Below are positions 25,864-34,027 of a stretch of DNA of 64,000 bases, in pieces; within the stretch, counting starts at the first letter, position 1; every line of letters begins with the position of its first letter. The notes under the pieces were generated by a model. The model worked only from the letters and a program-made list of their open reading frames with translations, was not told the DNA's origin and ran no database searches. Position numbers and translations under genes: made by a program. The stretch spans positions 124,001 to 188,000 of the forward strand of contig CAIOHR010000242.1 of assembly GCA_903858115.1 (NCBI GenBank). Direction: 5' to 3'. The stretch is from an uncultured Pirellula sp. GTDB taxonomy: Bacteria > Planctomycetota > Planctomycetia > Pirellulales > Pirellulaceae.

Positions 25864-26481
25864 TCATTCTACACGTTCTTCCCCAGGATCTTCCAGGAGC
25901 TTTCTCGGAGGTCGGCCGAGCTGTTCCAAATGACTGATTGCTTCCGAGAACGGCATCGACTCTTGAGAAATACGATCGGCAGATACTTCTCCCAGAAATC
26001 CGGCCCAAGGGTCGGGAGCACCAGGAAAGTAGACCGTAACGGTTCCATCCGGCCGACGACTCGTCTCAAATGCCAGCCTCGTTACGCCCCCGACTTCGAC
26101 TCGAATCGGCTTCAAGGATGGAAGCGCATTCGAGCCACCAAGCGTTCCCGTCAAGATATCTTTGTAGATTGAATACTTCGGGAAAACCTTCAGAAGGTTG
26201 CTTTCTATCCAAATGGTGCTTTGCATCGCGATCGACCGAGATGCAATCAGCCCGACAAAGAAACATCCGAGCACAACAATTACCAAGGAAAGCAGGAAAA
26301 GGACTGCAAATCCTGCCGCTGAATGGATCGGCAACCATGACTCCATAGCTTTGTAGACGACCAACACGAGTCGGTACAGATACCCCAAAACGAACAACAG
26401 TCCAGCGATCGGCATCAGAAACAGTACGCCGCCGATCGCCGTGGTTTTGAGAAATTCTAGTGTTCTTGAGAATCGCTTCAC
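25864..26481 (-). CDS. DUF502 integral membrane protein
   Basis: 205 residues, DUF502 family by layout: two N-terminal membrane helices (about 12-38, TTAIGGVLFLMPIAGLLFVL; and 54-82, AAGFAVLFLLSLVIVVLGCF), then the family's soluble part with VFPKYSIYKDILTG, PIRVEV, VTVYFPGAPDPWAGFLGEVSADRI and a C-terminal SHLEQLG. Function is unknown; the family is widespread in Gram-negative-type bacteria and plant organelles. Its ATG is only 3 bp after the stop of the SUMF1-CapA fusion gene, so the two are co-transcribed. Confidence 0.93.
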   Translation of the reverse strand: MKRFSRTLEFLKTTAIGGVLFLMPIAGLLFVLGYLYRLVLVVYKAMESWLPIHSAAGFAVLFLLSLVIVVLGCFFVGLIASRSIAMQSTIWIESNLLKVFPKYSIYKDILTGTLGGSNALPSLKPIRVEVGGVTRLAFETSRRPDGTVTVYFPGAPDPWAGFLGEVSADRISQESMPFSEAISHLEQLGRPPRKLLEDPGEERVE

Positions 26482-26484
26482 GCT

Positions 26485-28371
26485 TCAGTCTTTCGATTTT
26501 CGTGGAATCCCTTGATGGTCGATCTCAAAGGACGTAAGCTCCAGGTCGACTCCGCCGCTTTTTCCTAGAGTCAGTTTAGCCAACCAGCCTGTCCAGACTT
26601 GCGGATCGCCTGGAAAATAATCGAACACCAGATTTCCTAAACTGTAGACGATCGGTTTACCTCGGTACGTTTCCACGGTTTGGGTCACATGGGGATGGGC
26701 CCCGATCACTGCAGATGCGCCAGCGTCGATCATCTGCCGGGCCATCTTTCGTTGCCATTCATAAGGACTGGCGACAAGCTCTGGTCCCCAATGCACGTAG
26801 GGGACAACAAAGTCTGCCTTGTACTTTTCTCGAGCAGCCTTTATGTCTTGTTCGATGATCTCGATTCGCAAAGGAGCAACACCGGGAGTCGTCGCGGTCG
26901 CCTCATAATGCTCCGTCCCGAAACCGTTGTAACCTAGCAGCGCGACTCGAAAACCATTTCGAATCAAGATTAGGGGCTGTCGAGCCGTATGCAAATTTCG
27001 ACCGCCTCCGAAATAAGGGATCTGTGCAGCTTCTAATTTCTCCAGTTCACCGACCAAACCCTCCACGCCATAATCCATGGAGTGATTGTTGGCCAAACTG
27101 ACCGCAGTGAAGTGCTTTTTGAGAAGCGGCAATGCTTTTTCTGGACCATGAAATACATAATTCTTGTGCTCCATTTGTCCTCTGTCCGAGATGACGCATT
27201 CCAAATTACAGACTGCAATATCTACGGATCCAAAATCGGTTGCAAACTCCACAAAGGGATCAATCCCGTGGTTAATGGCATTGCCGGGATCTCCATCCAA
27301 CATCACATCTCCACCGAAGAGCATGGTGACTCCTTCCTCCAAGCGTGAAATCTCCGCGACGACTCGAAAGCCTAAGTTAGAACATCTCGTATCTTCAGAG
27401 TTCCAATTACGAAAACTGGCACGGCTCCACAAAGGGGCCGAGTTCCAAGCGCCGCCGCGACGCACTCGGGTAATTCCCGTCTCCGGACCTTGCGGATCAT
27501 CGGTAGGCGAAACTGCATAATAGTTGTCATCATGCCAATCGCCGGTCCACTCCCAAACGTTGCCATGCATGTCATGCAGCCCCCATGCGTTAGGAGGATA
27601 GGAAGCGACCTTGGCTGTAAAAGAAATGGAACCATCTTTTGGGATTTCCAAATCTTGGATGTGCGCGAATTTTGGATTCTTTTGCACGTCAATCGTTCGA
27701 GATTTCGAACATAACTCTTGAGGGTCATTGAAGCCGCTGTAACGGTTCGTCGATCCTGCACGACAAGCGTATTCCCATTCCGCTTCTGTGGGCAGTCGAT
27801 AGGTCTGCTTCGTTTTCGCTGAGAGCCACTGGCAGTATCGATTGACATCTTGAAACGTGACATTGAGAACAGGATGATCATCGGTCTGATCCCATCCAGG
27901 GCTTCGCCAGTCATACTCGGTCGATCTCCCTTCGCACATGCGTTTCTTTTGATTAAACCCCCAACCTCCCGTGCCATCGAGTTCCGATTCGGTACGGTAT
28001 CCGGTCTCTTCTGCAAACTGGCGGAACTGTCCTACGGTGACTTCCGTTTTGCCCATCAAGAATGGCCGCGTGATCCGAACGCGATGTTGAGGTAACTCGT
28101 CGCTAAAGTAGTTCGCGTCATGTTCGTCGTTAGGAAAGATTTTTTTGATCGCGTCGCCCGATTCATTGCTCCCCATAAGGAACTCACCAGCCGGAATTCG
28201 AATCATTTCCATCCCAACCGAATTGCGGACCGACACTCCCTGTGAATCGGATGAAACCTGCGCATAGGCAACAACCGAATGGGCACTCAGATAACCAAGA
28301 AAAGCGAGGATTGGAATGCAAGCGGCCGAAGCGTAAACCATGTGTTTCACGCCTTTGCGTATTCTTAACAT
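26485..28371 (-). CDS. SUMF1-like (FGE-sulfatase) and CapA domain fusion
   Basis: 628 residues from ATG 28371 (MLRIRKGVKHMVYASAACIP), preceded by GAAGGG; an upstream start at 28437 is rejected. A hydrophobic N-terminus (about 10-38) is a signal peptide or anchor. Residues 52-340 form a formylglycine-generating-enzyme/SUMF1-type domain: GMEMIRIPAGEFLMGS, LPTEAEWEYACRAG, DMHGNVWEWTGDW, RVRRGGAWNS, CSNLGFRVV. The paired active-site cysteines expected after GG(S/A) are absent (WNSAPLWSRASFRNW), so it is not a canonical FGE. Residues 349-620 are a CapA/PgsA metallophosphatase-like domain: MLFGGDVMLD, CNLECVISD, SLANNHSMDYG, HWGPE, IGAHPHVTQ, VYSLGNLVFD, with metal-binding Asp/His/Asn in place. Likely exported, acting on envelope polymer. 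First gene of a unit with DUF502. Confidence 0.9.
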   Translation of the reverse strand: MLRIRKGVKHMVYASAACIPILAFLGYLSAHSVVAYAQVSSDSQGVSVRNSVGMEMIRIPAGEFLMGSNESGDAIKKIFPNDEHDANYFSDELPQHRVRITRPFLMGKTEVTVGQFRQFAEETGYRTESELDGTGGWGFNQKKRMCEGRSTEYDWRSPGWDQTDDHPVLNVTFQDVNRYCQWLSAKTKQTYRLPTEAEWEYACRAGSTNRYSGFNDPQELCSKSRTIDVQKNPKFAHIQDLEIPKDGSISFTAKVASYPPNAWGLHDMHGNVWEWTGDWHDDNYYAVSPTDDPQGPETGITRVRRGGAWNSAPLWSRASFRNWNSEDTRCSNLGFRVVAEISRLEEGVTMLFGGDVMLDGDPGNAINHGIDPFVEFATDFGSVDIAVCNLECVISDRGQMEHKNYVFHGPEKALPLLKKHFTAVSLANNHSMDYGVEGLVGELEKLEAAQIPYFGGGRNLHTARQPLILIRNGFRVALLGYNGFGTEHYEATATTPGVAPLRIEIIEQDIKAAREKYKADFVVPYVHWGPELVASPYEWQRKMARQMIDAGASAVIGAHPHVTQTVETYRGKPIVYSLGNLVFDYFPGDPQVWTGWLAKLTLGKSGGVDLELTSFEIDHQGIPRKSKD

Positions 28372-28594
28372 TTGATAAATCCCTTCATGTGATCCAGTGA
28401 CTCGGAAAACCCAAAATGGGAGAAAGAACCTCTCCATAATTCGCGTGCAATTGCGTGGGAAAGCCGCCGAAGAAGTCTGTCGATTCTAATCAAGTTGCGA
28501 TGCAAAATTAGAAGGAAATGATTTTTCTAAAATTCATGTCGGCAAAGGATGCAGAAAGGGGTATCACTACAATAGACCCTAAAGTTGAAGGAAG

Positions 28595-28918
28595 ATGGCC
28601 CCCCCTATTGGTGTTCAAGTGATGTTGACCAGCTACCCTTGGCTGAAGAAAAGGACTTCGCTTTTCTGCGGCATATTGTTCGTTCTAGGATTCTTGTTAG
28701 ATTCAAACGTGCTGTTCGGTGGAGACCCTGAATCCGTGCCAATCGTGGAATTCACGAAGTCTATTCGCCAACTAGAGGCATCACCCGACAATGACGATGT
28801 TGGTTGGCATCAAGCCGAGGCCAAACGGGATGGATCGGGAACTTGGTTATGGATATTGCTCTGGTTTTGGTCGGATAGCGAACTATCGGATCGGTCGCAC
28901 GCGATTCATCTGAATTGA
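28595..28918 (+). CDS. Small hypothetical protein with signal-like N-terminus
   Basis: 107 residues from ATG 28595, right after AAGGAAG; an internal ATG at 28622 (MLTSYPWLKKRTSLFCGILF) would give a more typical signal peptide. A hydrophobic segment about 22-38 (TSLFCGILFVLGFLLDS) is followed by an acidic region (EASPDNDDVGWHQAEAKR) and a Trp-rich stretch (WLWILLWFWSDSE). TACAAT at 28568-28573 could be a -10 box. It ends 36 bp inside the facing gene at 28883-29317. No family recognised; may be a truncated secreted protein. Confidence 0.4.
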   Translation: MAPPIGVQVMLTSYPWLKKRTSLFCGILFVLGFLLDSNVLFGGDPESVPIVEFTKSIRQLEASPDNDDVGWHQAEAKRDGSGTWLWILLWFWSDSELSDRSHAIHLN

Positions 28919-29317
28919 CCCTACATCCTTGGCCGCGTTAAACGAACCTTGCAAAGTCGAGCCACTTGAAATCGCGTGCATCGAGTAACTGCCGAGCAAC
29001 GGTCCTAATGGTTTGCTTGCCGACAAATGGACGTTGCCAAATTCGTCATAGCGAGGCTTTAGTTGCACTTTGTACGTGAAGGGAATCACGACGGCGAAGC
29101 GACCGCTGAAACGAGCTTGATAGGTTCCGTCCTGGGACTGGCGAATGTTGGCTCGCATTGGCCCACGGTGTCCCGTGGATTGGCTTGTCCATTCGCCTTT
29201 CCATCGTCCGGTCGGATCAGACGCATCTACGTTGGATGTGATTAGAACAATCGACGTGGTAAGGAATAGCGTAGCGGCAGACAACGTGCGGGAGAGATTT
29301 CTTCGATGCAACAACAT
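28883..29317 (-). CDS. Small secreted protein, unknown function
   Basis: 144 residues. Signal peptide about 1-32 (LSAATLFLTTSIVLITSNVDAS), then a beta-rich domain: DPTGRWKGEWTSQSTGHRGP, MRANIRQSQDGTYQARFSG, FAVVIPFTYKVQLKP, LGSYSMHAISSGSTLQGSF. The pattern (GxWxGxWxS, repeated beta hairpins ending in G-x-F) is lipocalin- or calycin-like, as seen in many small exported planctomycete proteins; this is a structural guess. It begins 5 bp after the end of the DUF1080 gene, so it is the second gene of a two-gene unit. Confidence 0.75.
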   Translation of the reverse strand: MLLHRRNLSRTLSAATLFLTTSIVLITSNVDASDPTGRWKGEWTSQSTGHRGPMRANIRQSQDGTYQARFSGRFAVVIPFTYKVQLKPRYDEFGNVHLSASKPLGPLLGSYSMHAISSGSTLQGSFNAAKDVGSIQMNRVRPIR

Positions 29318-29322
29318 GATGG

Positions 29323-30135
29323 TTATGATTTCGGTTGATAGTGAATGGCCATGTCATCCAATGGAACGATCCAAACATTGCGAAACTGAGCGGGGCTGCC
29401 ATGATCCTGAAGAAACAATGGCCCGACCTGTTTTGACTTTAGTTGAGGTATGATCTCATTCAAGTAGGGAGTGTTTCCGTATCGGAAAGGATGGTAGACC
29501 GAGCGTGGTTCTTCGAATCGGGTGTTGTCTTGAACTTTTTTACCGTTGAGCCAAGCGGTGACGGCCCCCGGTTCCGTGATCTTTCCGTCGGCATCTCGTC
29601 GTGGTGCTCGATATCGGATGTCGTAAACCTGCCATTCTCCGGCAGGGAGAGCAGCATTGACGAGTGGCTTCTCGAATCCATAGATGGAACCTTCGTCATG
29701 TTGCGAAAGCTCTTTGTCCGCTTTCCCGTGACTATTGAGGATTTGCAATTCGTAGTGGCCGTGAATGTAGATTCCGCTATTCCCTTGGTTCTTGGGAGAA
29801 ACCTTGAACTCCACATGAATGTCTGCGTCACGAAAATGCCATTTCGAGACGATATGATTTTGATTGCCGCCGTCGGATGGCGATGAAGTTATCGCACCAT
29901 TCTCGAAAGGCCAATTTGGCTTGTCGCCACCCATGCTTAAGAATTCATGGTCAGACGATTCGCCGAGTAGAACTTTCGCGTTAGCGGGCGGTTTTGCTGG
30001 GATCCTCGATTGGTCAGGTTTGAATTCTTCTTGGGCATTCACCTGGATTGTGTGAAAGAAGGTTGTGTGAAAAAAGAAGGAGCTCGCTGAAAGGGTAAGC
30101 ACTGCGAGTCGGGAAGGAAGTCGGTGTTTGCGCAT
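29323..30135 (-). CDS. DUF1080 protein (3-keto-disaccharide hydrolase-like)
   Basis: 270 residues from ATG 30135 (MRKHRLPSRLAVLTL); a TTG six codons earlier is possible. Signal peptide about 1-34 (SSFFFHTTFFHTIQVNAQ). The mature domain is the DUF1080 concanavalin-like beta sandwich: FLSMGGDKPNWPFENGAI, IVSKWHFRDADIHVEFKVSP, NSGIYIHGHYELQILNS, EWQVYDIRYRAPR, VTAWLNGKKVQDN, and PLFLQDHGSPAQFRNVWIVP. Members have been reported to hydrolyse 3-keto-disaccharides and to bind glycans in sugar catabolism; they are highly expanded in planctomycetes. Exported. It forms a unit with the small secreted protein 5 bp downstream. Confidence 0.94.
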   Translation of the reverse strand: MRKHRLPSRLAVLTLSASSFFFHTTFFHTIQVNAQEEFKPDQSRIPAKPPANAKVLLGESSDHEFLSMGGDKPNWPFENGAITSSPSDGGNQNHIVSKWHFRDADIHVEFKVSPKNQGNSGIYIHGHYELQILNSHGKADKELSQHDEGSIYGFEKPLVNAALPAGEWQVYDIRYRAPRRDADGKITEPGAVTAWLNGKKVQDNTRFEEPRSVYHPFRYGNTPYLNEIIPQLKSKQVGPLFLQDHGSPAQFRNVWIVPLDDMAIHYQPKS

Positions 30136-30315
30136 TCTGGAGAGATGATTCAAATAGTAAGAAATGGAATGCGTGAGCCGGCAGGCTGCCGGAGCACTAT
30201 CACTATCACACTAGTGTAGTCGATCCTGGAGCGAACTCGGCTAGAAGGTAGGCCAGAATCCGATACACTCAGGGAATTCAAACGACCTTTCCATTTCAAC
30301 GATTTCTAAATTTCC

Positions 30316-31824
30316 ATGGCTGCCAAGACCGCGATTTCACCAACACGAGCCGAAGATTACCCAGAATGGTACCAGCAGGTAATTAAGGGGGCCGACTTGG
30401 CCGAAAATTCCCCTGTTCGCGGCTGTATGGTGATCAAGCCGTGGGGGTATGCCCTGTGGGAGAACATGCAACGGGCTTTGGACCGTATGTTCAAGGAGAC
30501 GGGACATCAGAACGCTTACTTTCCCCTGTTTATCCCGATGAGCTTCCTGGAAAAGGAGGCGGAACATGTGGAGGGGTTCGCGAAGGAATGTGCCGTCGTT
30601 ACGCATCATCGACTTGAGCCAGATGGTAAGGGCGGATTAAGACCGGCTGGTCCATTGGAAGAGCCGCTGATTGTTCGACCGACGAGCGAGACCATCATAG
30701 GTGCATCGTACGCAAAGTGGGTACAGTCGTACCGCGACCTGCCTATCTTGATCAATCAATGGGCCAATGTGGTTCGTTGGGAGATGCGAACACGATTGTT
30801 TTTGCGCACCGCCGAATTCTTGTGGCAAGAGGGGCACACAGTGCATGCCACGGCAGAGGAGGCGATGGAAGAAACGCGTCGGATGCTCGATGTTTATGCG
30901 GACTTTGCAGAAAACTACATGGCCATGCCGGTGATCAAAGGAGAGAAGACGGCTGGCGAACGATTTCCTGGCGCCGTCAATACATATTCGATCGAGGCCA
31001 TGATGCAAGATGGCAAAGCGTTGCAAGCTGGCACCTCACATTTTCTCGGGCAGAATTTTTCTAAGGCACAAGAGATCAAGTTCCAAGATCAGAATGGTGA
31101 AGTGGCATTCGCATGGACAACGTCGTGGGGTGTTTCGACTCGACTGGTAGGAGCATTGATCATGTCTCATTCGGATGATGATGGATTCGTGTTACCGCCG
31201 CGATTGGCGCCAACGCATGCCGTCATCATGCCGATCTACCGAGATGACACGCAACGCGGTGAGGTGCTCGCCTATTGTCAATCGCTGCGCAAGGAGTTGA
31301 TGGCGCAGACTTTCGGAGACGAGAAAGTGCGTGTTGATATCGATGATCGCGATCTTCGCGGTGGTGAGAAAAAGTGGTACCACGTCAAGCGGGGAGTACC
31401 GCTTCGAATCGAAGTCGGGCCTAAAGATCTTGCAGCAAACGGTGCCTTTGTTGCTCGACGGGATACGAATCAGTCCCAAGGGATGTCTCGCAATGAGTTA
31501 GTCAGCAACGTTGCATCGATTCTTGCGGATATTCAAAAGTGCCTTTTCGACAAAGCGTTGAAGATGCGTACAGAGCGAACCGTGGAGATTCAAACGGAAA
31601 AAGAGTTTCGCAAGTACTTCGCAGGCGGCGAAGAAACTGGCAAACTTACTTCGGGCGGCTTTGCAAAGTGTTGGTTCTCGAGTGAGTCCGAAGTTCAACC
31701 TTTGTTGGATGAGCTAAAGGTGACGATTCGATGCATCCCGCTCAATGGTCCGAATGCAAGTGGAAAGTGCTTCGTGACAGGCAAAGACACCAACACGCAG
31801 GCCGTCTTTGCTAAGTCTTACTAA
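30316..31824 (+). CDS. proS: Prolyl-tRNA synthetase, archaeal/eukaryal-type (ProS type 3)
   Basis: 502 residues. Charges tRNA-Pro with proline. Class II synthetase core: EDYPEWYQQVIKGADLAE and PVRGCMVIKPWGYALWENMQ at the start, VRPTSETI, motif 2 RWEMRTRLFLRTAEFLWQEGHT-type with the ATP-contacting Arg, AGTSHFLGQNFSKAQEI, and motif 3 in TTSWGVSTRLVGALIMSHSDDDG. The editing insertion of standard bacterial ProRS is absent and the anticodon domain is followed by the short C-terminal zinc-type domain, ending with a C-terminal Tyr (KSY), as in archaeal-like ProRS. It ends 15 bp from the facing glycosyltransferase gene. Confidence 0.97.
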   Translation: MAAKTAISPTRAEDYPEWYQQVIKGADLAENSPVRGCMVIKPWGYALWENMQRALDRMFKETGHQNAYFPLFIPMSFLEKEAEHVEGFAKECAVVTHHRLEPDGKGGLRPAGPLEEPLIVRPTSETIIGASYAKWVQSYRDLPILINQWANVVRWEMRTRLFLRTAEFLWQEGHTVHATAEEAMEETRRMLDVYADFAENYMAMPVIKGEKTAGERFPGAVNTYSIEAMMQDGKALQAGTSHFLGQNFSKAQEIKFQDQNGEVAFAWTTSWGVSTRLVGALIMSHSDDDGFVLPPRLAPTHAVIMPIYRDDTQRGEVLAYCQSLRKELMAQTFGDEKVRVDIDDRDLRGGEKKWYHVKRGVPLRIEVGPKDLAANGAFVARRDTNQSQGMSRNELVSNVASILADIQKCLFDKALKMRTERTVEIQTEKEFRKYFAGGEETGKLTSGGFAKCWFSSESEVQPLLDELKVTIRCIPLNGPNASGKCFVTGKDTNTQAVFAKSY

Positions 31825-31839
31825 GACGGATTTGTTGCA

Positions 31840-33057
31840 TCATCGACTTGTTGGATTCGCGGACTGGCTGGGCGTTGGCGGTGAATCGATCCAGTCGATA
31901 CAGTCGCGATGAATGAATCTGAATAGATACATCGCATTGCGGAAGTATCGCGGCGCTAACCGCTTTGGGTCCTTCAGCATCCGATATAGCCATTCGCAAC
32001 CAAACTTCTGCCATAGCTTGGGAGCTCGCTGTGCGTTTCCTGCAACAAAGTCAAACGAGGCTCCCACTTGGATGGAGAGCGGGACGTTGAGTCTCTGTAG
32101 ATTGTTTTCGATCCAATACTCGCCCTTGGGTTGGCCGAGAGCGACAAGGAGTATATCGGGTTTGGCTTGTTGGATATGTGCGATTTGCATTTGTACTTCT
32201 GAATCGCTGGTGGCGCGAAATGGTGGGCACTGAACCCCAACGATATTGCAACCTGGATAGAGTCGAGACAATTCGCTTGCTGCCTTGGCTGCGACTCCTT
32301 CGGCGGCACCGTATAGGTAGAGTCGGAGCTTTGTCTGGGCGCTTCGTTCGGCGAGTCGACAAATCAGGTCCGAGCCAGTCACACGTTCTGGTAATGGATT
32401 CTTGTTGCATTTGCTTCGCCAAAGAATCGGCATGCCATCGCAAAGGACCAATGCAGCTTTGCGAGTAAACTCCTTCAAACGAGTATGCTGAGCACACAGC
32501 ATTGCATAATTCAGATTCGCAGTGACCGCAAAGGTCGGTCGTCGATCTCGCACAATCTGCTCGATGTATTGAAGCGTCTGTGGCATGTCGACACAATGAA
32601 AATCCAGCCCCCACAACGAGGAGATCGGGATTTCGGACAATGCACATGGAGCAGAGGTTTGGTCGCAAGGTCGGTCATCCTTTTCTTTCTGGTTCGCTGG
32701 CAAGTCTGCGTTTACCGACTCCACCCGATCTGCGACATCGGCTTCGAACGAATCGAGAGTCGTGCTCATACGATGGATCGATCTAGCGGCGAGAACCTCT
32801 TCGATGGCAACGGCTTGAATACTGCCATCCGTTGCTGCTTTCAAAGACACCGGTTTAGCGGATTCAGACAGCACTTCGGCTAGTGCCGATCGATTACTCC
32901 ATGCAGATTCGGCTAACACAGAATTCTGCAATGCCGAGGGGATCGGTGCCGAATTCTTAGGGAATGCGTCCTTCGAAGACCTTGTCGGAACTTTGGGAAA
33001 GTACCCCGCCAACTCGTGGGTAGGTGAAGGGGAAGACGCGTTCGATTGAGATGCCAT
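31840..33057 (-). CDS. WecG/TagA/CpsF-family glycosyltransferase
   Basis: 405 residues from ATG 33057 (MASQSNASSPSP); a TTG at 33114 is an alternative start. The C-terminal 250 residues are the WecG/TagA/CpsF (GT26) domain: SLWGLDFHCVDMPQTLQYIE, FAVTANLNYAML, LVLCDGMPILW with the catalytic-type Asp, ERVTGSDLI, LYLYGAAEGVAAKAASEL, PDILLVALGQPKGEYWIENN, IQVGASFDFVAGNAQRAPK, and WLYRMLKDPKRLAPRY. Such enzymes transfer N-acetylmannosaminuronic acid or ManNAc-type sugars onto lipid carriers in exopolysaccharide synthesis. The first 150 residues are a Ser/Ala-rich, low-complexity extension not seen in the family. No other polysaccharide genes are adjacent. Confidence 0.92.
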   Translation of the reverse strand: MASQSNASSPSPTHELAGYFPKVPTRSSKDAFPKNSAPIPSALQNSVLAESAWSNRSALAEVLSESAKPVSLKAATDGSIQAVAIEEVLAARSIHRMSTTLDSFEADVADRVESVNADLPANQKEKDDRPCDQTSAPCALSEIPISSLWGLDFHCVDMPQTLQYIEQIVRDRRPTFAVTANLNYAMLCAQHTRLKEFTRKAALVLCDGMPILWRSKCNKNPLPERVTGSDLICRLAERSAQTKLRLYLYGAAEGVAAKAASELSRLYPGCNIVGVQCPPFRATSDSEVQMQIAHIQQAKPDILLVALGQPKGEYWIENNLQRLNVPLSIQVGASFDFVAGNAQRAPKLWQKFGCEWLYRMLKDPKRLAPRYFRNAMYLFRFIHRDCIDWIDSPPTPSQSANPTSR

Positions 33058-33223
33058 ATACCGTCGTGAAGGTAAGTGAGCTATGTCCACTTTGCTGCGA
33101 TTGACGATGGTCAATCGCTAAACGATGGTGAACCGTAGCTCGCCATATGGCAGAGGGCAAATCCAGAAACGGTCTATTCGCGTGCGAGGAGTCTGTTTGT
33201 ATTGATTGTGACGGCAATTCGAC

Positions 33224-34027
33224 TTAAGCCAATCGAGCCGACCATCGTTGCTGTACTCGCTCGGAACAGACCGGGTGTTCAAACAAACGGCTAAGGTTAT
33301 TCGCAGAGAAAGCGTTTTCTGGCGAGCCATCAAAAAACAATTTTCCTCGACAAAGACAAACAACTCTTTGCACCTGAGGGATCACTTCTTCCAGATGATG
33401 CGTGACGAGGATGATTTGTATACCGTCGAGAGTCATCGCTTCTATCTTTCGCATCAATCGTTCGCGAGCGAGCAGATCGAGCCCAGCCGTTGGTTCGTCC
33501 AGTAGCAAGGCTTGAGGGTTTCTGACCATCGCGCGAGCGAGCATGACGCGTCTTCGTTCCCCAGTAGACATCCACGCGACACGATGCAGACTGGATAGAT
33601 GAATTTCAAAAAAATCAAGCCAGCGTGAAGCCTCACTTTTCATGGCATCGGTGACATCTTCTTCCGGCAGTTCCAATTCGCTCGAAGTGAAGCCAGTGAG
33701 TACGGCCTCCAGAGGAGTGAGTCGACCACTTCTTCCCGTCGTGAAATGGTGGTCGATCTCAGAGCTTACAAAGCCCAAGTGTGCGCGAAGATCCCAGACA
33801 TTCCATTCTTCTCGCCCCAAGATGGTAACCTGGCCAGCGGCATCCGAAACAGCAGAGGGATAAAAGAACCGCATCAACAGTTTGAGGAATGTCGATTTGC
33901 CCGATCCGTTGGGACCGAAAATGCAACAATGCTGGGCCGTTTCAACGCGAAGCGAAGGAATCTCAAGAATCCTATTGCGGTTTCGCTCTACAATGACGTT
34001 AGAAAGTTCAAACAGGCAATCCGACAT
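33224..34027 (-). CDS. ABC transporter-type ATPase without a permease
   Basis: 267 residues, a single ABC nucleotide-binding domain: Walker A GPNGSGKST (38-46), signature region WMSTGERRRVMLARA with STGE at 154-157 in place of the usual LSGGQ, Walker B ALLLDE (D177, E178) and H-loop ILVTHHLEEV. The MSTGE/LLLDEPTAGLD combination resembles ModF/PhrA-like or soluble ABC ATPases rather than classic importers. No membrane subunit is near. It is coupled to the alpha/beta-hydrolase-like gene by a 1-bp TGATG overlap, so the two products probably act together. Confidence 0.92.
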   Translation of the reverse strand: MSDCLFELSNVIVERNRNRILEIPSLRVETAQHCCIFGPNGSGKSTFLKLLMRFFYPSAVSDAAGQVTILGREEWNVWDLRAHLGFVSSEIDHHFTTGRSGRLTPLEAVLTGFTSSELELPEEDVTDAMKSEASRWLDFFEIHLSSLHRVAWMSTGERRRVMLARAMVRNPQALLLDEPTAGLDLLARERLMRKIEAMTLDGIQIILVTHHLEEVIPQVQRVVCLCRGKLFFDGSPENAFSANNLSRLFEHPVCSERVQQRWSARLA

